Position numbers and translations under genes: made by a program. A stretch of 64,000 nt of DNA, from the NCBI GenBank assembly GCA_030512295.1, contig JAULSR010000003.1, positions 1,674,001 through 1,738,000 of the forward strand. Direction: 5' to 3'. Source of the DNA: Bombardia bombarda. Taxonomy: Eukaryota; Ascomycota; Sordariomycetes; Sordariales; Lasiosphaeriaceae. Below the pieces are notes generated by a model, which had not been told where the DNA came from, did not search any database, and worked only from the letters and a program-made list of their open reading frames with translations. Shown here piece after piece: positions 1 to 7,825 of this stretch. Position 1 is the first letter of the stretch; every line of letters begins with the position of its first letter.

Positions 1-1347
1 GTAAATCTCAAAATACCCAAACGGCACGCCGTCCCACAGCCCAATCACGGGGAAGCTGTGCGTGCTCAGCAGCGCATTCCGCAGGAAATCCGCCGCGTAG
101 TCGCCCCAGAACGCCGCGACCCGCGGGCTGGCGTGCCACGTCCGCAGCAGCTCCGTGTCGGGCACGCCGTGCAGGCGCGCCGCCGCCTGCGCGGGCGGGT
201 TCGGCCCCACGGGGCCCTGGTACGCCACGGGGACGGTCGAGAGCGAGGCGACGCGGAACGAGAGGTACTGGCCGACTGATGGAACAAAGCGGGTGTAGAA
301 GACCTCGCCCATGCGGGGCGGCTTGGGGCGCAGCGGGTGGCGCACGTTGTTGGTCATGGTGTACTGCAGCGGCGCGGGCGGGTAGTACGTCGGGAGGTGG
401 GAGGCGCTGAAGAAGGGGCCGAGGGGGACGGACGGCGACGGCGCGCTGGTGGGCTGCCAGTTGCCGGTGCAGCTGGGCGGGAAGTCGGACGGCAGGTCTG
501 TCGAGACTGGGGAGAAGGGGGAGGGCGAAGGCGAGAAGCAGAAGCCGCTGGCGGAGCCGCCGTCGTTGCCACCGTGTTGTGCGGCGGAGGGCGATCCCGG
601 GCGGCTGGCGACGGGCGATCCGGGGGAGGAGGAGCGCAGGGCGGGTTTGGTGTTGGGCTGGAGGGTGAAGAGGAAGAGGCGGGCGGGCAGCTGCCAGAAC
701 ATCTTGCGGGAGACAAACATGTGGGCCCACGTGTCGTCGGTGTCCTCGCAGATGGTGCCGACGGCCGAGTCGAAGCTGGAGATGAGGCCCATGCGCTCGA
801 GCTTGGGGATCAGGTTGCGGCCGCGCAGGACGCCGTCGCGCTTGATGCAGATGTTCCACTCGCCCTTGGGGCGGCCGGCCGCGGGCGTGTTCTTGGAGGC
901 CTCGTTGGTGATGTCGCGCGGGGGCTCGGGCTGGTGGAAGTACCAGTAGAGGGTGACCCAGAGCATCATGGCGATCTGGCGGGTTGGGCTCGCGGCGGGC
1001 TTGTAGTCGCTGGTCGAAGGGTTGGAGACGGACGAGATGAAGACGCAGTCGTTCTGCAGGGTGGGCTTCGTGTAGCTGTGTACTTGGGGCTCCTTCTCGT
1101 CCGAGGAGGTCGAGCTACAGCGGCTGCTCTCCTCAGATGATTGGTTCGTGTCGAAATTGCTGGGGCGGGTGCCGTCGGAATTTCCAAGGGAGTCGCAGAT
1201 GTCTTGGGTGTGGATGACAATGGTCCAGCCGATGGGGAAGACATTGTGGTGGTGGGTGAGCTCGTTGGCCTTGAAGAAGAGGCCGGCGAAGACGGGCGTC
1301 ACTGTGATGCTCTGCCCGTTGGGCAGGTAGATGATTTGTGGGCCCAT
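1..1347 (-). CDS. Siderophore hydroxyornithine N-acyltransferase, SidF/SidL type (3' end outside window)
   Basis: This reads as a GNAT-fold acyl-CoA N-acyltransferase that acylates N5-hydroxyornithine in hydroxamate siderophore synthesis. The frame is open without an intron from the ATG at 1347 to base 1, giving 449 residues; the stop lies outside the window. The N-terminus has the family-like LPNGQSITVTPVF and a following FPIGWTIVIHTQD. A middle block reads MMLWVTLYWYFHQPE, then GRPKGEWNICIKRDGV and GRNLIPKLERMGLISS. A low-complexity Ser/Pro linker precedes the GNAT part (GEVFYTRFVPSVGQYLSFR, TWHASPRVAAFWG, WDGVPFGYFEIY at the edge). Family assignment is from remembered motifs. SidL (acetyl donor) and SidF (anhydromevalonyl donor) cannot be separated here. 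The retrotransposon begins 565 bp upstream. Confidence 0.85.
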   Translation of the reverse strand, partial: MGPQIIYLPNGQSITVTPVFAGLFFKANELTHHHNVFPIGWTIVIHTQDICDSLGNSDGTRPSNFDTNQSSEESSRCSSTSSDEKEPQVHSYTKPTLQNDCVFISSVSNPSTSDYKPAASPTRQIAMMLWVTLYWYFHQPEPPRDITNEASKNTPAAGRPKGEWNICIKRDGVLRGRNLIPKLERMGLISSFDSAVGTICEDTDDTWAHMFVSRKMFWQLPARLFLFTLQPNTKPALRSSSPGSPVASRPGSPSAAQHGGNDGGSASGFCFSPSPSPFSPVSTDLPSDFPPSCTGNWQPTSAPSPSVPLGPFFSASHLPTYYPPAPLQYTMTNNVRHPLRPKPPRMGEVFYTRFVPSVGQYLSFRVASLSTVPVAYQGPVGPNPPAQAAARLHGVPDTELLRTWHASPRVAAFWGDYAADFLRNALLSTHSFPVIGLWDGVPFGYFEIY

Positions 1348-1911
1348 TGGAGGATGTTTGGATATGGATCTCGGTTGAAGCAGGTGATGATCTTGATCTG
1401 GATCTGGAGTACTGCAACGAGCTCCCAAGTCGCGGGGTAGACCTACATATGAGTGTGGGGCATGGACGTGGGTATGGTATCTCGAGACTGGCTGCTGCAA
1501 ACCACCTAGTTGGCTGGCTCAGCGGGGCTGATTTGATTTGCTTGGGAATCGTCGCCGTATAAATGGCTCAGATAAGGCGGGGAGGTCATTACATGACAGG
1601 TCAGAACTAGGATCGAAAAAGCTCTGGGCCTTCTAGAAAGCGTATGGAAGATTGGCAGTCGGCCAGTTAACTGTGGCGCGACAATCGGAGACTATGGCAT
1701 GGTGTTTCTTGGTTACCTTGAGGTATGTCGTCGCGCACTCCGAGAGGTAGGGAGGAGCAGTAGGGAGGAGCAGCTGGAACCTGGAGGGCCTGTATGGAGG
1801 GGTCGAGGAGCTCCCCGTCAGAGGGCCAAAGCTTCTTCCAAGACCGCGATCACCCCACTATTGCTGGCAGGGGATCAAGTCAGACAGACAGTGACCCGAC
1901 AATGACCTCAG
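1348..1911. promoter_or_regulatory. Upstream region of the siderophore gene, cut by the retrotransposon
   Basis: No coding frame is supported here. It holds the proximal promoter of the minus-strand siderophore gene. CTCAGATAA at 1567-1575, 220 bp before the start codon, matches 8 of 9 positions of ATCWGATAA, the site described for the iron-responsive GATA repressors SreA/SRE. The outer edge at 1907-1911 is the CTCAG target-site duplication, so promoter sequence further upstream has been moved 5.7 kb away. Confidence 0.45.
1907..1911. repeat. Target-site duplication, left copy
   Basis: CTCAG directly outside the left LTR, matching 7649-7653. Five base pairs is the usual Ty3/gypsy length. Confidence 0.9.
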
Positions 1912-2124
1912 TGTAAGATAAGGCAGGTACGCCTGATCAAGGTGGTCACAATGAAGACAACTGGGCAGGCGAGCAGTGAAGATAGTTGGGAAGGCGAGCA
2001 ATGACTGGTATTGGCGTAAGACTTCAACCTGGCCCTCGCAACGGAAGGTGGGCGAGGGCCGCTGCTTATATACATAGTTGGTAGGATGACTGGCATGTGC
2101 TTGGGGAAGTCCGATGTCCTTACA
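1912..2124 (-). repeat. 3' LTR of the retrotransposon
   Basis: A 213-bp terminal repeat with TG/CA ends that read as the same sequence as the right LTR. In element orientation it carries a TATATAAG box (2072 down to 2065) that points toward the siderophore gene, so it could drive outward transcripts. Confidence 0.95.
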
Positions 2125-2138
2125 ATTATCCCCCCCCC
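2125..2138 (-). other. Polypurine tract
   Basis: Directly inside the 3' LTR the element strand reads nine G followed by ATAAT. Position and composition fit the plus-strand primer of LTR elements. Confidence 0.7.
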
Positions 2139-2176
2139 GTAGGTCGACGTCCTCGTCGATTTCCAGCCTTCATCTT

Positions 2177-5100
2177 TTAGTCGTTCCACTTCCTATGCCT
2201 TTGTTTTGCTTTCTTCTCGTATCTCTGGAGCACCTTTTGTGCGTTGGCCAAGTGTTCCCTAGGTTCCCAGGTGTTGTACTCAGCGGGCCATCCTGCCCAC
2301 TTGACTAGGAACCTTCTTTGCTCTCCCTCATCCTTGTGCTCCACGATATCTTCCACTTCCCACTCTTCTTCTCCTTCGACCAGTTCTGGTAGTGGTAGCA
2401 CCTTCTGTCCCTTGGCCACTGACCACTTTTCCAACAGGGAGACAGGGAAGACGTCATGGAGTCGGGCATATTTGGCCGGTAGCCGGATCCTATATGCCTG
2501 CGTGCCGATCCTCTCGGTGACCTTGACCGGGATGAATCTTGGTGCTAGCTTCTTTCCGGTTTTGAAGCGGAAGTTCTGTGTGGAGAGTCCAACTGTCTCT
2601 CCTACTTCAAACTCGATCCACTGGTGCCGTGCGTCGTAGTACTTTTTCTGCGAGTCTACGGCCTTCTGCCAGTGGTGGTACATCTTTTCCCTCAGGTGGG
2701 TTAGCTTGCTCAACCGTTCATGAACCCCTTGCACCTTCAGCTGTGCCGAAGGTACGTAATCTGCCATTCGAGGGTGGTAGCCGTATAACGCCTCGAACGG
2801 ACTTGTACCGATAGTCGTATGTACGCTGTTGTTATACGCGAACTCGGCTTCAGGGAGCAGTGGCGCCCACTGGGCCTCTTCATCGGCGAAGCACCGTAAA
2901 TAGTGCTGCAGGCTCTGGTGCGTTCGTTCTGACTGGCCATCGGTCTGCGGGTGGTAGGCTGTGGAGAGCCTCTGCTTGATTTGGCGGGCTTTGGAAAGTT
3001 CTACCCAAAACTTGCTAGTTAGTAGGGAATCTCGGTCGGAGACCATACCTATCGGCGTGCCGAATCGGCACTCCACATGCTCGTAGAGCAGTTGGGCTAG
3101 TTCGGCTGCTGTAACGGTAGTAGTGGTTGGGATGAAGAGCGCGACTTTCGTGAACCGATCTACCACCACGAGGACGGCATCCACGATACGGTCCTTGTAC
3201 TGGCAAGGTGGTAGCTTAGTGATGAAGTCTAGGCTGATCTCTTCAAAAGGTTGAGTGGGTAGCGGTAGTGAGTTGAGTCTACCATACGGCTTATGTCGGG
3301 GTTGCCGGTTACCCAGGCATACTTGGCACTGTCTTGTGTAAGCTTGTACTTCTGCATCTAGGTTCTTCCAATGGAATCTTCGCCTCAGTAAATCCACTGT
3401 CTTGCGGCTTCCAAAATGCCCGGCTCTGGGGTCATCGTGGTGCAAGCGTACGAGCTCTCTGCGTACTGCGGGCGCGGCAGGGATCACCAGTCTGCCTTTG
3501 TAACGGAGGGCCCCCTCGTCATCAACGCTGTCGTTTCCTGGCTTGCTTTGAGCCCCAGTACCCGCGTATCTTTGACCCTCGAGCACCTCCTTGATGCGGC
3601 TTCTACATTCGAGATCCCCTTTCTGGAGGGCAATGATCGACCTGTAGAACCTGTGCCTAGGATCCTGTTCCTCAACTGCCTCACCGGCGCAAACCTCTGC
3701 CGCAACCGCGTGAGGGATCAGTAGGTCGGCACCCTGAGCTTCTTGCTGCAGTTGCCCCTCGACCCTCTGTTCTGACCGCCCCGGCGAGATCGTCTGCCCT
3801 GGCGAGTCCGTACTAGCTCTTCTAATACGGCGTCCCAGCCCCTCCATCGGGGTGCATCCGTCCCGCTGGTGGCTCCTTTCTCGGGGCTCCGTTTTATCAA
3901 ACGTAGCACGTCCGGCAGCCCCGAGGGCAAAGCGCGTCACAGCCGAAACCCTAGCCACATCTTCAACTCGAGGACGTTGAAGAGCTTGTTCAACTCGTCT
4001 AACCGCTCGGCGGTATTTCCGGGAGCACGACTTCTTCTGTGCTCCTGCTCTAATCTGGGCCACAATTGCTCTCATAGCTGTTGGTAATTCCGTTACCAAC
4101 TGTAGCTTTTTAGTCAAGGTGGGCAATACATCGCCATAAGCGATCTCTCCTGCCATATAATCGGGTCTCCTAGAAAGGGGGTCGGCAGGGTTGGTAGCCC
4201 CAGGCCGGTGTTCGATATCAAAGTCAAAGGGGGATAAGCGATATACCCATCTAGCTAGGCGGCCTTTGAGGTCTCGAGCCGGGGCTGCGATCACCCCTTT
4301 GAGTGCTTCGTGGTCGGTCAAAACTAAGAACCTCTGGTCGGTACCGCCTAGGTAGTGGCCCCAGTGCTCAAGGGATTCGATGATAGCGATGAGCTCCTTC
4401 TGGCCAGTGGCCCATCGAAGCTCAGCATCGGTAAGTTTCCTCGACCAGTAGGCTATTGGGCGCCATTGTGAGTCAACTAGTTGTGAGAGGATCCCTGAGA
4501 TCGCTTGGTTACTGGCGTCCGTCTCGACTCGGGTTTGGCGGCTTGGTTCCCAGTGAGTCAGGAAGTCGGCTTGGCCGAAAACCGATTTAAGTTGCTCGAA
4601 AGCGGTGTTAGCCTCTGGCGGCCACCGGAAAAGGTTCGCTTCTCCTTTCAACAGGGCAGTGATAGGGGCGGTGATTCTGGAATACCCGTGGATAAACCGG
4701 CGGTAAAAGTTGGCGAACCCGAGGAAGATTTGTATCTCTCTAGTTGACTGGGGTACAGGCCATTCCTGGATGGCTTTGACTCGCCCCGGGTCCATCGAGA
4801 TACCTTGGTGGCTGATGATAAAACCTAGGAACTCGACCTGGTTCTGGTAGAAGGAGCATTTCGATTGTTTAGCAAAGAGCTGGGCCCGTTCAAGGCGGTC
4901 GAGGACCTCTAGGATATGGTGGGTATGCTCTTCGCGGGTAGCGGAGTAAATAAGGATATCGTCGAGGTAGACGATACAAGATACATCCACTAAACCAGCT
5001 AAAGCTCTGTTAATATAAGCTTGGAAGGTGGCCGGCGCGTTGGTTAGTCCGAACGGCATGACAGTATATTCGAACTGTCCGTAGCGGGTCTTGAAAGCAG

Positions 5101-6091
5101 TTTTCCACTGATCAGCCTTACGGACTCTGATCCGGTGGTAAGCATCTCTCAGGTCGAGCTTGGTAAAAAACCGAGCACCAGTGAGGCGGTCCATGAGGTC
5201 GCTGATCAGCGGTAACGGGTACCGGTTTTTGATAGTGATCCTATTCAACCCCCTATAATCCACGCACAAACGCATAGTCCCATCCTTTTTGGGGACAAAG
5301 ATAATAGGGGCACCGGCAGGGCTACTGCTCTCCACGATCCGGCCGTTGGCGAGGTTCTCCCGGATATAAAGGGCTAGTTCGTCGAGCTGGGCCTGACTGA
5401 GTGGGTAGATATGGCCCTGCGGTGGTGCAGATCCCTCTACTAGATCGATACAATGCTCGGCTCCTTCGAGGGTGTTAGGTTCTCGAGCTGCTTGCTCCGA
5501 AAAGACGGCCGCACGGTGGGCGAGTTCTGGGGGTAGAGGTGCTGGGCCTAGCTCTGGCTCTGGGCCGTCGAGTGTGTCGACGTGGCTCTCTTCAGGTCCG
5601 ATGATAACGTTGGAGACCATGGCGGTGAAGGCGGGGGCGCCGTCGAGGACGTCCTGGGCGACTTCCTTCGGCGAGATCTCTGAATAACGACCCCACTCGA
5701 AGGTGTTGAGGGTAGTATGGAGAGTCACACCTTCAGACCCCATGCCTGGGTTTCCCCATAGTATTGGCGGGGACCCTTTCGGCCGCTTGACCCCGTAGAA
5801 GAACTGGGAAATGGAGCGGGCGTTCCCGTGTAGATCTGTAAGTTGGAGGGTGAGGTAGAAAATGCCGTGGTTCTTTATCCGGCTGCCGTCAGGGTTGATA
5901 AGTTGCGGCAGGTCAAGACCCTCAGCTTCTAAGAGGGCAGGGATATGGTGTACTCGGCAAAACCGGTAATCCACGCAGTTGACTTGTGCCCCCGTATCAG
6001 CGTCGATAGCTACCGCTAACGGGGTGGCCTTTTGGCCGCGGCGCCGGGAGCAAGTGCCGCCTTGGATGGTGAAGGTGGGGCCTGGCTTCAC
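2177..6091 (-). CDS. pol: Retrotransposon Pol: protease-RT-RNase H-integrase-chromodomain
   Basis: An open frame of 1,304 codons, counted from a GTG at 6091; the same frame continues upstream to the gag overlap, so Pol is probably made as a Gag-Pol fusion. Order: aspartic protease with DTGAQ (about residue 32); reverse transcriptase with KLDLRDAYH and YLDD (about 375); RNase H with ETDAS (about 523); integrase with an HH-CC zinc module (about 885-925) and D-D-E core (EISLDF, VSDRDS, the E in GQSERTH); then a chromodomain (about 1245-1295: EEWEVEDIVEH, FLVKWAGW, YNTWEP). All catalytic residues are visible and no stop interrupts it. The segment at about 690-830 between RNase H and integrase has unusual composition and may hold compensating shifts. 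The chromodomain is expected to steer insertion to particular chromatin. Confidence 0.93.
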   Translation of the reverse strand: MKPGPTFTIQGGTCSRRRGQKATPLAVAIDADTGAQVNCVDYRFCRVHHIPALLEAEGLDLPQLINPDGSRIKNHGIFYLTLQLTDLHGNARSISQFFYGVKRPKGSPPILWGNPGMGSEGVTLHTTLNTFEWGRYSEISPKEVAQDVLDGAPAFTAMVSNVIIGPEESHVDTLDGPEPELGPAPLPPELAHRAAVFSEQAAREPNTLEGAEHCIDLVEGSAPPQGHIYPLSQAQLDELALYIRENLANGRIVESSSPAGAPIIFVPKKDGTMRLCVDYRGLNRITIKNRYPLPLISDLMDRLTGARFFTKLDLRDAYHRIRVRKADQWKTAFKTRYGQFEYTVMPFGLTNAPATFQAYINRALAGLVDVSCIVYLDDILIYSATREEHTHHILEVLDRLERAQLFAKQSKCSFYQNQVEFLGFIISHQGISMDPGRVKAIQEWPVPQSTREIQIFLGFANFYRRFIHGYSRITAPITALLKGEANLFRWPPEANTAFEQLKSVFGQADFLTHWEPSRQTRVETDASNQAISGILSQLVDSQWRPIAYWSRKLTDAELRWATGQKELIAIIESLEHWGHYLGGTDQRFLVLTDHEALKGVIAAPARDLKGRLARWVYRLSPFDFDIEHRPGATNPADPLSRRPDYMAGEIAYGDVLPTLTKKLQLVTELPTAMRAIVAQIRAGAQKKSCSRKYRRAVRRVEQALQRPRVEDVARVSAVTRFALGAAGRATFDKTEPRERSHQRDGCTPMEGLGRRIRRASTDSPGQTISPGRSEQRVEGQLQQEAQGADLLIPHAVAAEVCAGEAVEEQDPRHRFYRSIIALQKGDLECRSRIKEVLEGQRYAGTGAQSKPGNDSVDDEGALRYKGRLVIPAAPAVRRELVRLHHDDPRAGHFGSRKTVDLLRRRFHWKNLDAEVQAYTRQCQVCLGNRQPRHKPYGRLNSLPLPTQPFEEISLDFITKLPPCQYKDRIVDAVLVVVDRFTKVALFIPTTTTVTAAELAQLLYEHVECRFGTPIGMVSDRDSLLTSKFWVELSKARQIKQRLSTAYHPQTDGQSERTHQSLQHYLRCFADEEAQWAPLLPEAEFAYNNSVHTTIGTSPFEALYGYHPRMADYVPSAQLKVQGVHERLSKLTHLREKMYHHWQKAVDSQKKYYDARHQWIEFEVGETVGLSTQNFRFKTGKKLAPRFIPVKVTERIGTQAYRIRLPAKYARLHDVFPVSLLEKWSVAKGQKVLPLPELVEGEEEWEVEDIVEHKDEGEQRRFLVKWAGWPAEYNTWEPREHLANAQKVLQRYEKKAKQRHRKWND

Positions 6092-6125
6092 CCCTTTGTA
6101 AATGGTTTGGGTAGATCGATCAGGG

Positions 6126-7388
6126 TCATCGTCTACCGCCTCTCGTTTCCCGAGTCGTCCTCCGAATCAGAGGGGCCGGGATACAGACTACCGGGGTCAT
6201 CGTCATCCTCGATCCCGACGTTCTGGATCCGGGCGTCCGAGCCTGGCGTAGCTGTAGTGCGCGGGGTGGTACATTGGCGTTGTACATGCCCCAGTTTGCC
6301 ACAGTTGTAGCATGTGACAGGCTCTCTCGTGCGGGATGGCGTTTGGGTGGCTGGTAGTGCGTGAGGAGGGGTCCGTACGAAGGGAGGGAGTCCTTTGTGG
6401 GTACGTCTCGGAGTTCGCCACGCTGGATCCGGGCTTTGTCGTGGCGAAGTCCCGAGTAAGCTCCCTCTATGGTGCGCGGCAGTTTCCGGGACTCGCCAGG
6501 GCTGGTGGGAGAGCCCAGCCTCTTGCGGTGAGCATCTCGGTCATTGCCGTTCCGTAAGTAAGATCTGGCGAGCCAAATGCGTTCGCACCATTCGGCACAG
6601 TCCTTAGCTGAAGTGACGTCAGGGACGGCCTCAGCATACCGGTTGTGATAAAAGCGGTCAAGTTTGATCCAATAGTCCCGACCCATAAAGGTGCTGTCGA
6701 TCTCCATTCCAGGGAGGCGTCGGACCAGTGCAGCCCATTCCCGGTAAAATTCCTGAGGAGATCTGCCGTGTTGACTGCATACCAGCCAGTCCTTGTGGGC
6801 CTGGACCTCGCTAGACTTACTACCGAGGTAGTTCGAACTGACGTAGTCCTTGAATTCCCGCCACATGACTTGTTCGAAGTCTCCGTCATGGAGCTGCTTC
6901 TGGTAGGCCCGCCACTGCTGCTGTGTCTCGGGTTCCATCCAGGTGCTGGCCCATTGGACCTGGAGCCACTGAGGTTGATCTTGGCGGGTGGCATTCCCTT
7001 GTTCCATGGCTTGGATCCAATCCTCCCTGTCTTGGAAGGAGGCGTCAACCTTCAGCTTGCTGACCGCGTAGGCAGGGGGGCGGTCGTCTTTCGGCCGAGA
7101 CGGCCCTCCCTGATTGTTAAGATTGGCCAGAGTGGCGCCGAGGTTACCGAGACCAGTAGAAACGCTGGCCATGGCTTGCATCATCATGGCTTGGAACTGC
7201 TGGGTGTCCATGGTGGAGGGGGTGGCTGGGAGTTCCAGCGTTGGTTGGGCTCTCATGGTTGGGGACTCTCCTTCTTCTTGGTGATCGGGAGTCTGGCTGT
7301 CGATATTCTCAAAGTCTTCGAAGGCGGTCCTCCGTGACGGGCCAGCTTGAGGAGTGGCTCTTCCTTTCCCGCGGTTGTTGCCTACCAT
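6126..7388 (-). CDS. gag: Retrotransposon Gag (possible internal frameshift)
   Basis: A 420-codon frame starts at ATG 7388. It has an N-terminal Gln/Met-rich part, then the Gag core (FQDREDWIQAMEQ, EFKDYVSSNYLGSKSSEVQ, RSPQEFYREWAALVRRLPG), then a basic region. The nucleocapsid CCHC knuckle (CYNCGKLGHVQRQC) is encoded near 6270-6315, but in the -1 frame relative to this ORF. The in-frame product therefore lacks it and ends in an unnatural Arg/Thr-rich tail at 6126. A one-base deletion near 6390-6400, in an AAAGG run of the coding strand, would explain it. A sequencing error is equally possible. Confidence 0.8.
   Translation of the reverse strand: MVGNNRGKGRATPQAGPSRRTAFEDFENIDSQTPDHQEEGESPTMRAQPTLELPATPSTMDTQQFQAMMMQAMASVSTGLGNLGATLANLNNQGGPSRPKDDRPPAYAVSKLKVDASFQDREDWIQAMEQGNATRQDQPQWLQVQWASTWMEPETQQQWRAYQKQLHDGDFEQVMWREFKDYVSSNYLGSKSSEVQAHKDWLVCSQHGRSPQEFYREWAALVRRLPGMEIDSTFMGRDYWIKLDRFYHNRYAEAVPDVTSAKDCAEWCERIWLARSYLRNGNDRDAHRKRLGSPTSPGESRKLPRTIEGAYSGLRHDKARIQRGELRDVPTKDSLPSYGPLLTHYQPPKRHPARESLSHATTVANWGMYNANVPPRALQLRQARTPGSRTSGSRMTMTPVVCIPAPLIRRTTRETRGGRR
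6145..6151 (-). other. Candidate -1 ribosomal frameshift site GGGAAAC between gag and pol
   Basis: In the frame that encodes the zinc knuckle, the coding strand reads TCG GGA AAC GAG AGG CGG TAG. G GGA AAC fits the canonical X XXY YYZ slippery heptamer, and a -1 slip enters the pol frame exactly, 12 bases before the gag TAG at 6135-6133. I did not identify a clear downstream pseudoknot. Confidence 0.55.
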
Positions 7389-7423
7389 AGTGACCGGCTC
7401 GATCGTTACCGTGTGGTATATGG

Positions 7424-7432
7424 AGGTTGAAG
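7424..7432 (-). other. Candidate self-priming primer-binding site
   Basis: Three bases inside the 5' LTR the element strand reads CTTCAACCT. This is the exact complement of AGGTTGAAG in the LTR, located 42 bases after the start of the TATA box. No TGG-type tRNA primer site is present. In Tf1 and relatives the 5' end of the mRNA folds back on such a site and primes reverse transcription. Assignment to that mechanism is an inference. Confidence 0.6.
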
Positions 7433-7435
7433 AAT

Positions 7436-7648
7436 TGTAAGATAAGGCAGGTACGCCTGATCAAGGTGGTCACAATGAAGACAACTGGGCAGGCGAGCAG
7501 TGAAGATAGTTGGGAAGGCGAGCAATGACTGGTATTGGCGTAAGACTTCAACCTGGCCCTCGCAACGGAAGGTGGGCGAGGGCCGCTGCTTATATACATA
7601 GTTGGTAGGATGACTGGCATGTGCTTGGGGAAGTCCGATGTCCTTACA
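7436..7648 (-). repeat. 5' LTR and promoter of the retrotransposon
   Basis: A 213-bp LTR. On the minus strand TATATAAG sits at 7596-7589. It is followed by a perfect 9-bp inverted repeat (GGCCCTCGC at 7555-7563 and GCGAGGGCC at 7576-7584, 12-base loop). AGGTTGAAG at 7554-7546 comes next and is exactly complementary to the sequence just inside the LTR. The transcription start is expected near this nonamer. Confidence 0.9.
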
Positions 7649-7653
7649 CTCAG
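7649..7653. repeat. Target-site duplication, right copy
   Basis: CTCAG directly outside the right LTR, matching 1907-1911. Confidence 0.9.
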
Positions 7654-7825
7654 CTCTGAAGACAGCGTGCGTGCTGAACGATGATATGATGCTCACAGCT
7701 CACACCACTAAATATGCATCTAGAAGATGTCTTCTAAACTCCCAAAACTCCCCATCACAATTCTGCCCGGCTGTAAACCTATGAAATAATCATGCACTGC
7801 AATCGCCCGCATTCTGACCGGGTGT

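Larger units (their letters stand above)
1912..7648 (-). mobile_element. Full-length Ty3/gypsy chromovirus LTR retrotransposon
   Basis: The element is 5,737 bp and transcribed leftward. It has two 213-bp LTRs (1912-2124 and 7436-7648) in which I found no difference, with TGTAAG/CTTACA ends. A 5-bp CTCAG duplication flanks it (1907-1911 and 7649-7653). Gag lies at 7388 downward and Pol at 6091 downward, in the order protease, reverse transcriptase, RNase H, integrase, chromodomain, which defines chromoviruses of the sushi/Tf1 branch. Matching LTRs and an open pol frame indicate a recent insertion without repeat-induced mutation. Gag may carry a frameshift (see its entry). It separates the siderophore gene from the calcium uniporter gene. 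Confidence 0.95.

Noticed and set aside
8..1440. Long antisense and alternate-frame reading frames over the siderophore gene
   Set aside because: They are Arg/Pro/Ala-rich shadows of a GC-biased gene; only the frame from 1347 carries family motifs.
6330..6410. A second programmed frameshift inside gag
   Set aside because: No X XXY YYZ heptamer is in register upstream of the zinc knuckle; a one-base deletion or sequencing error is simpler.
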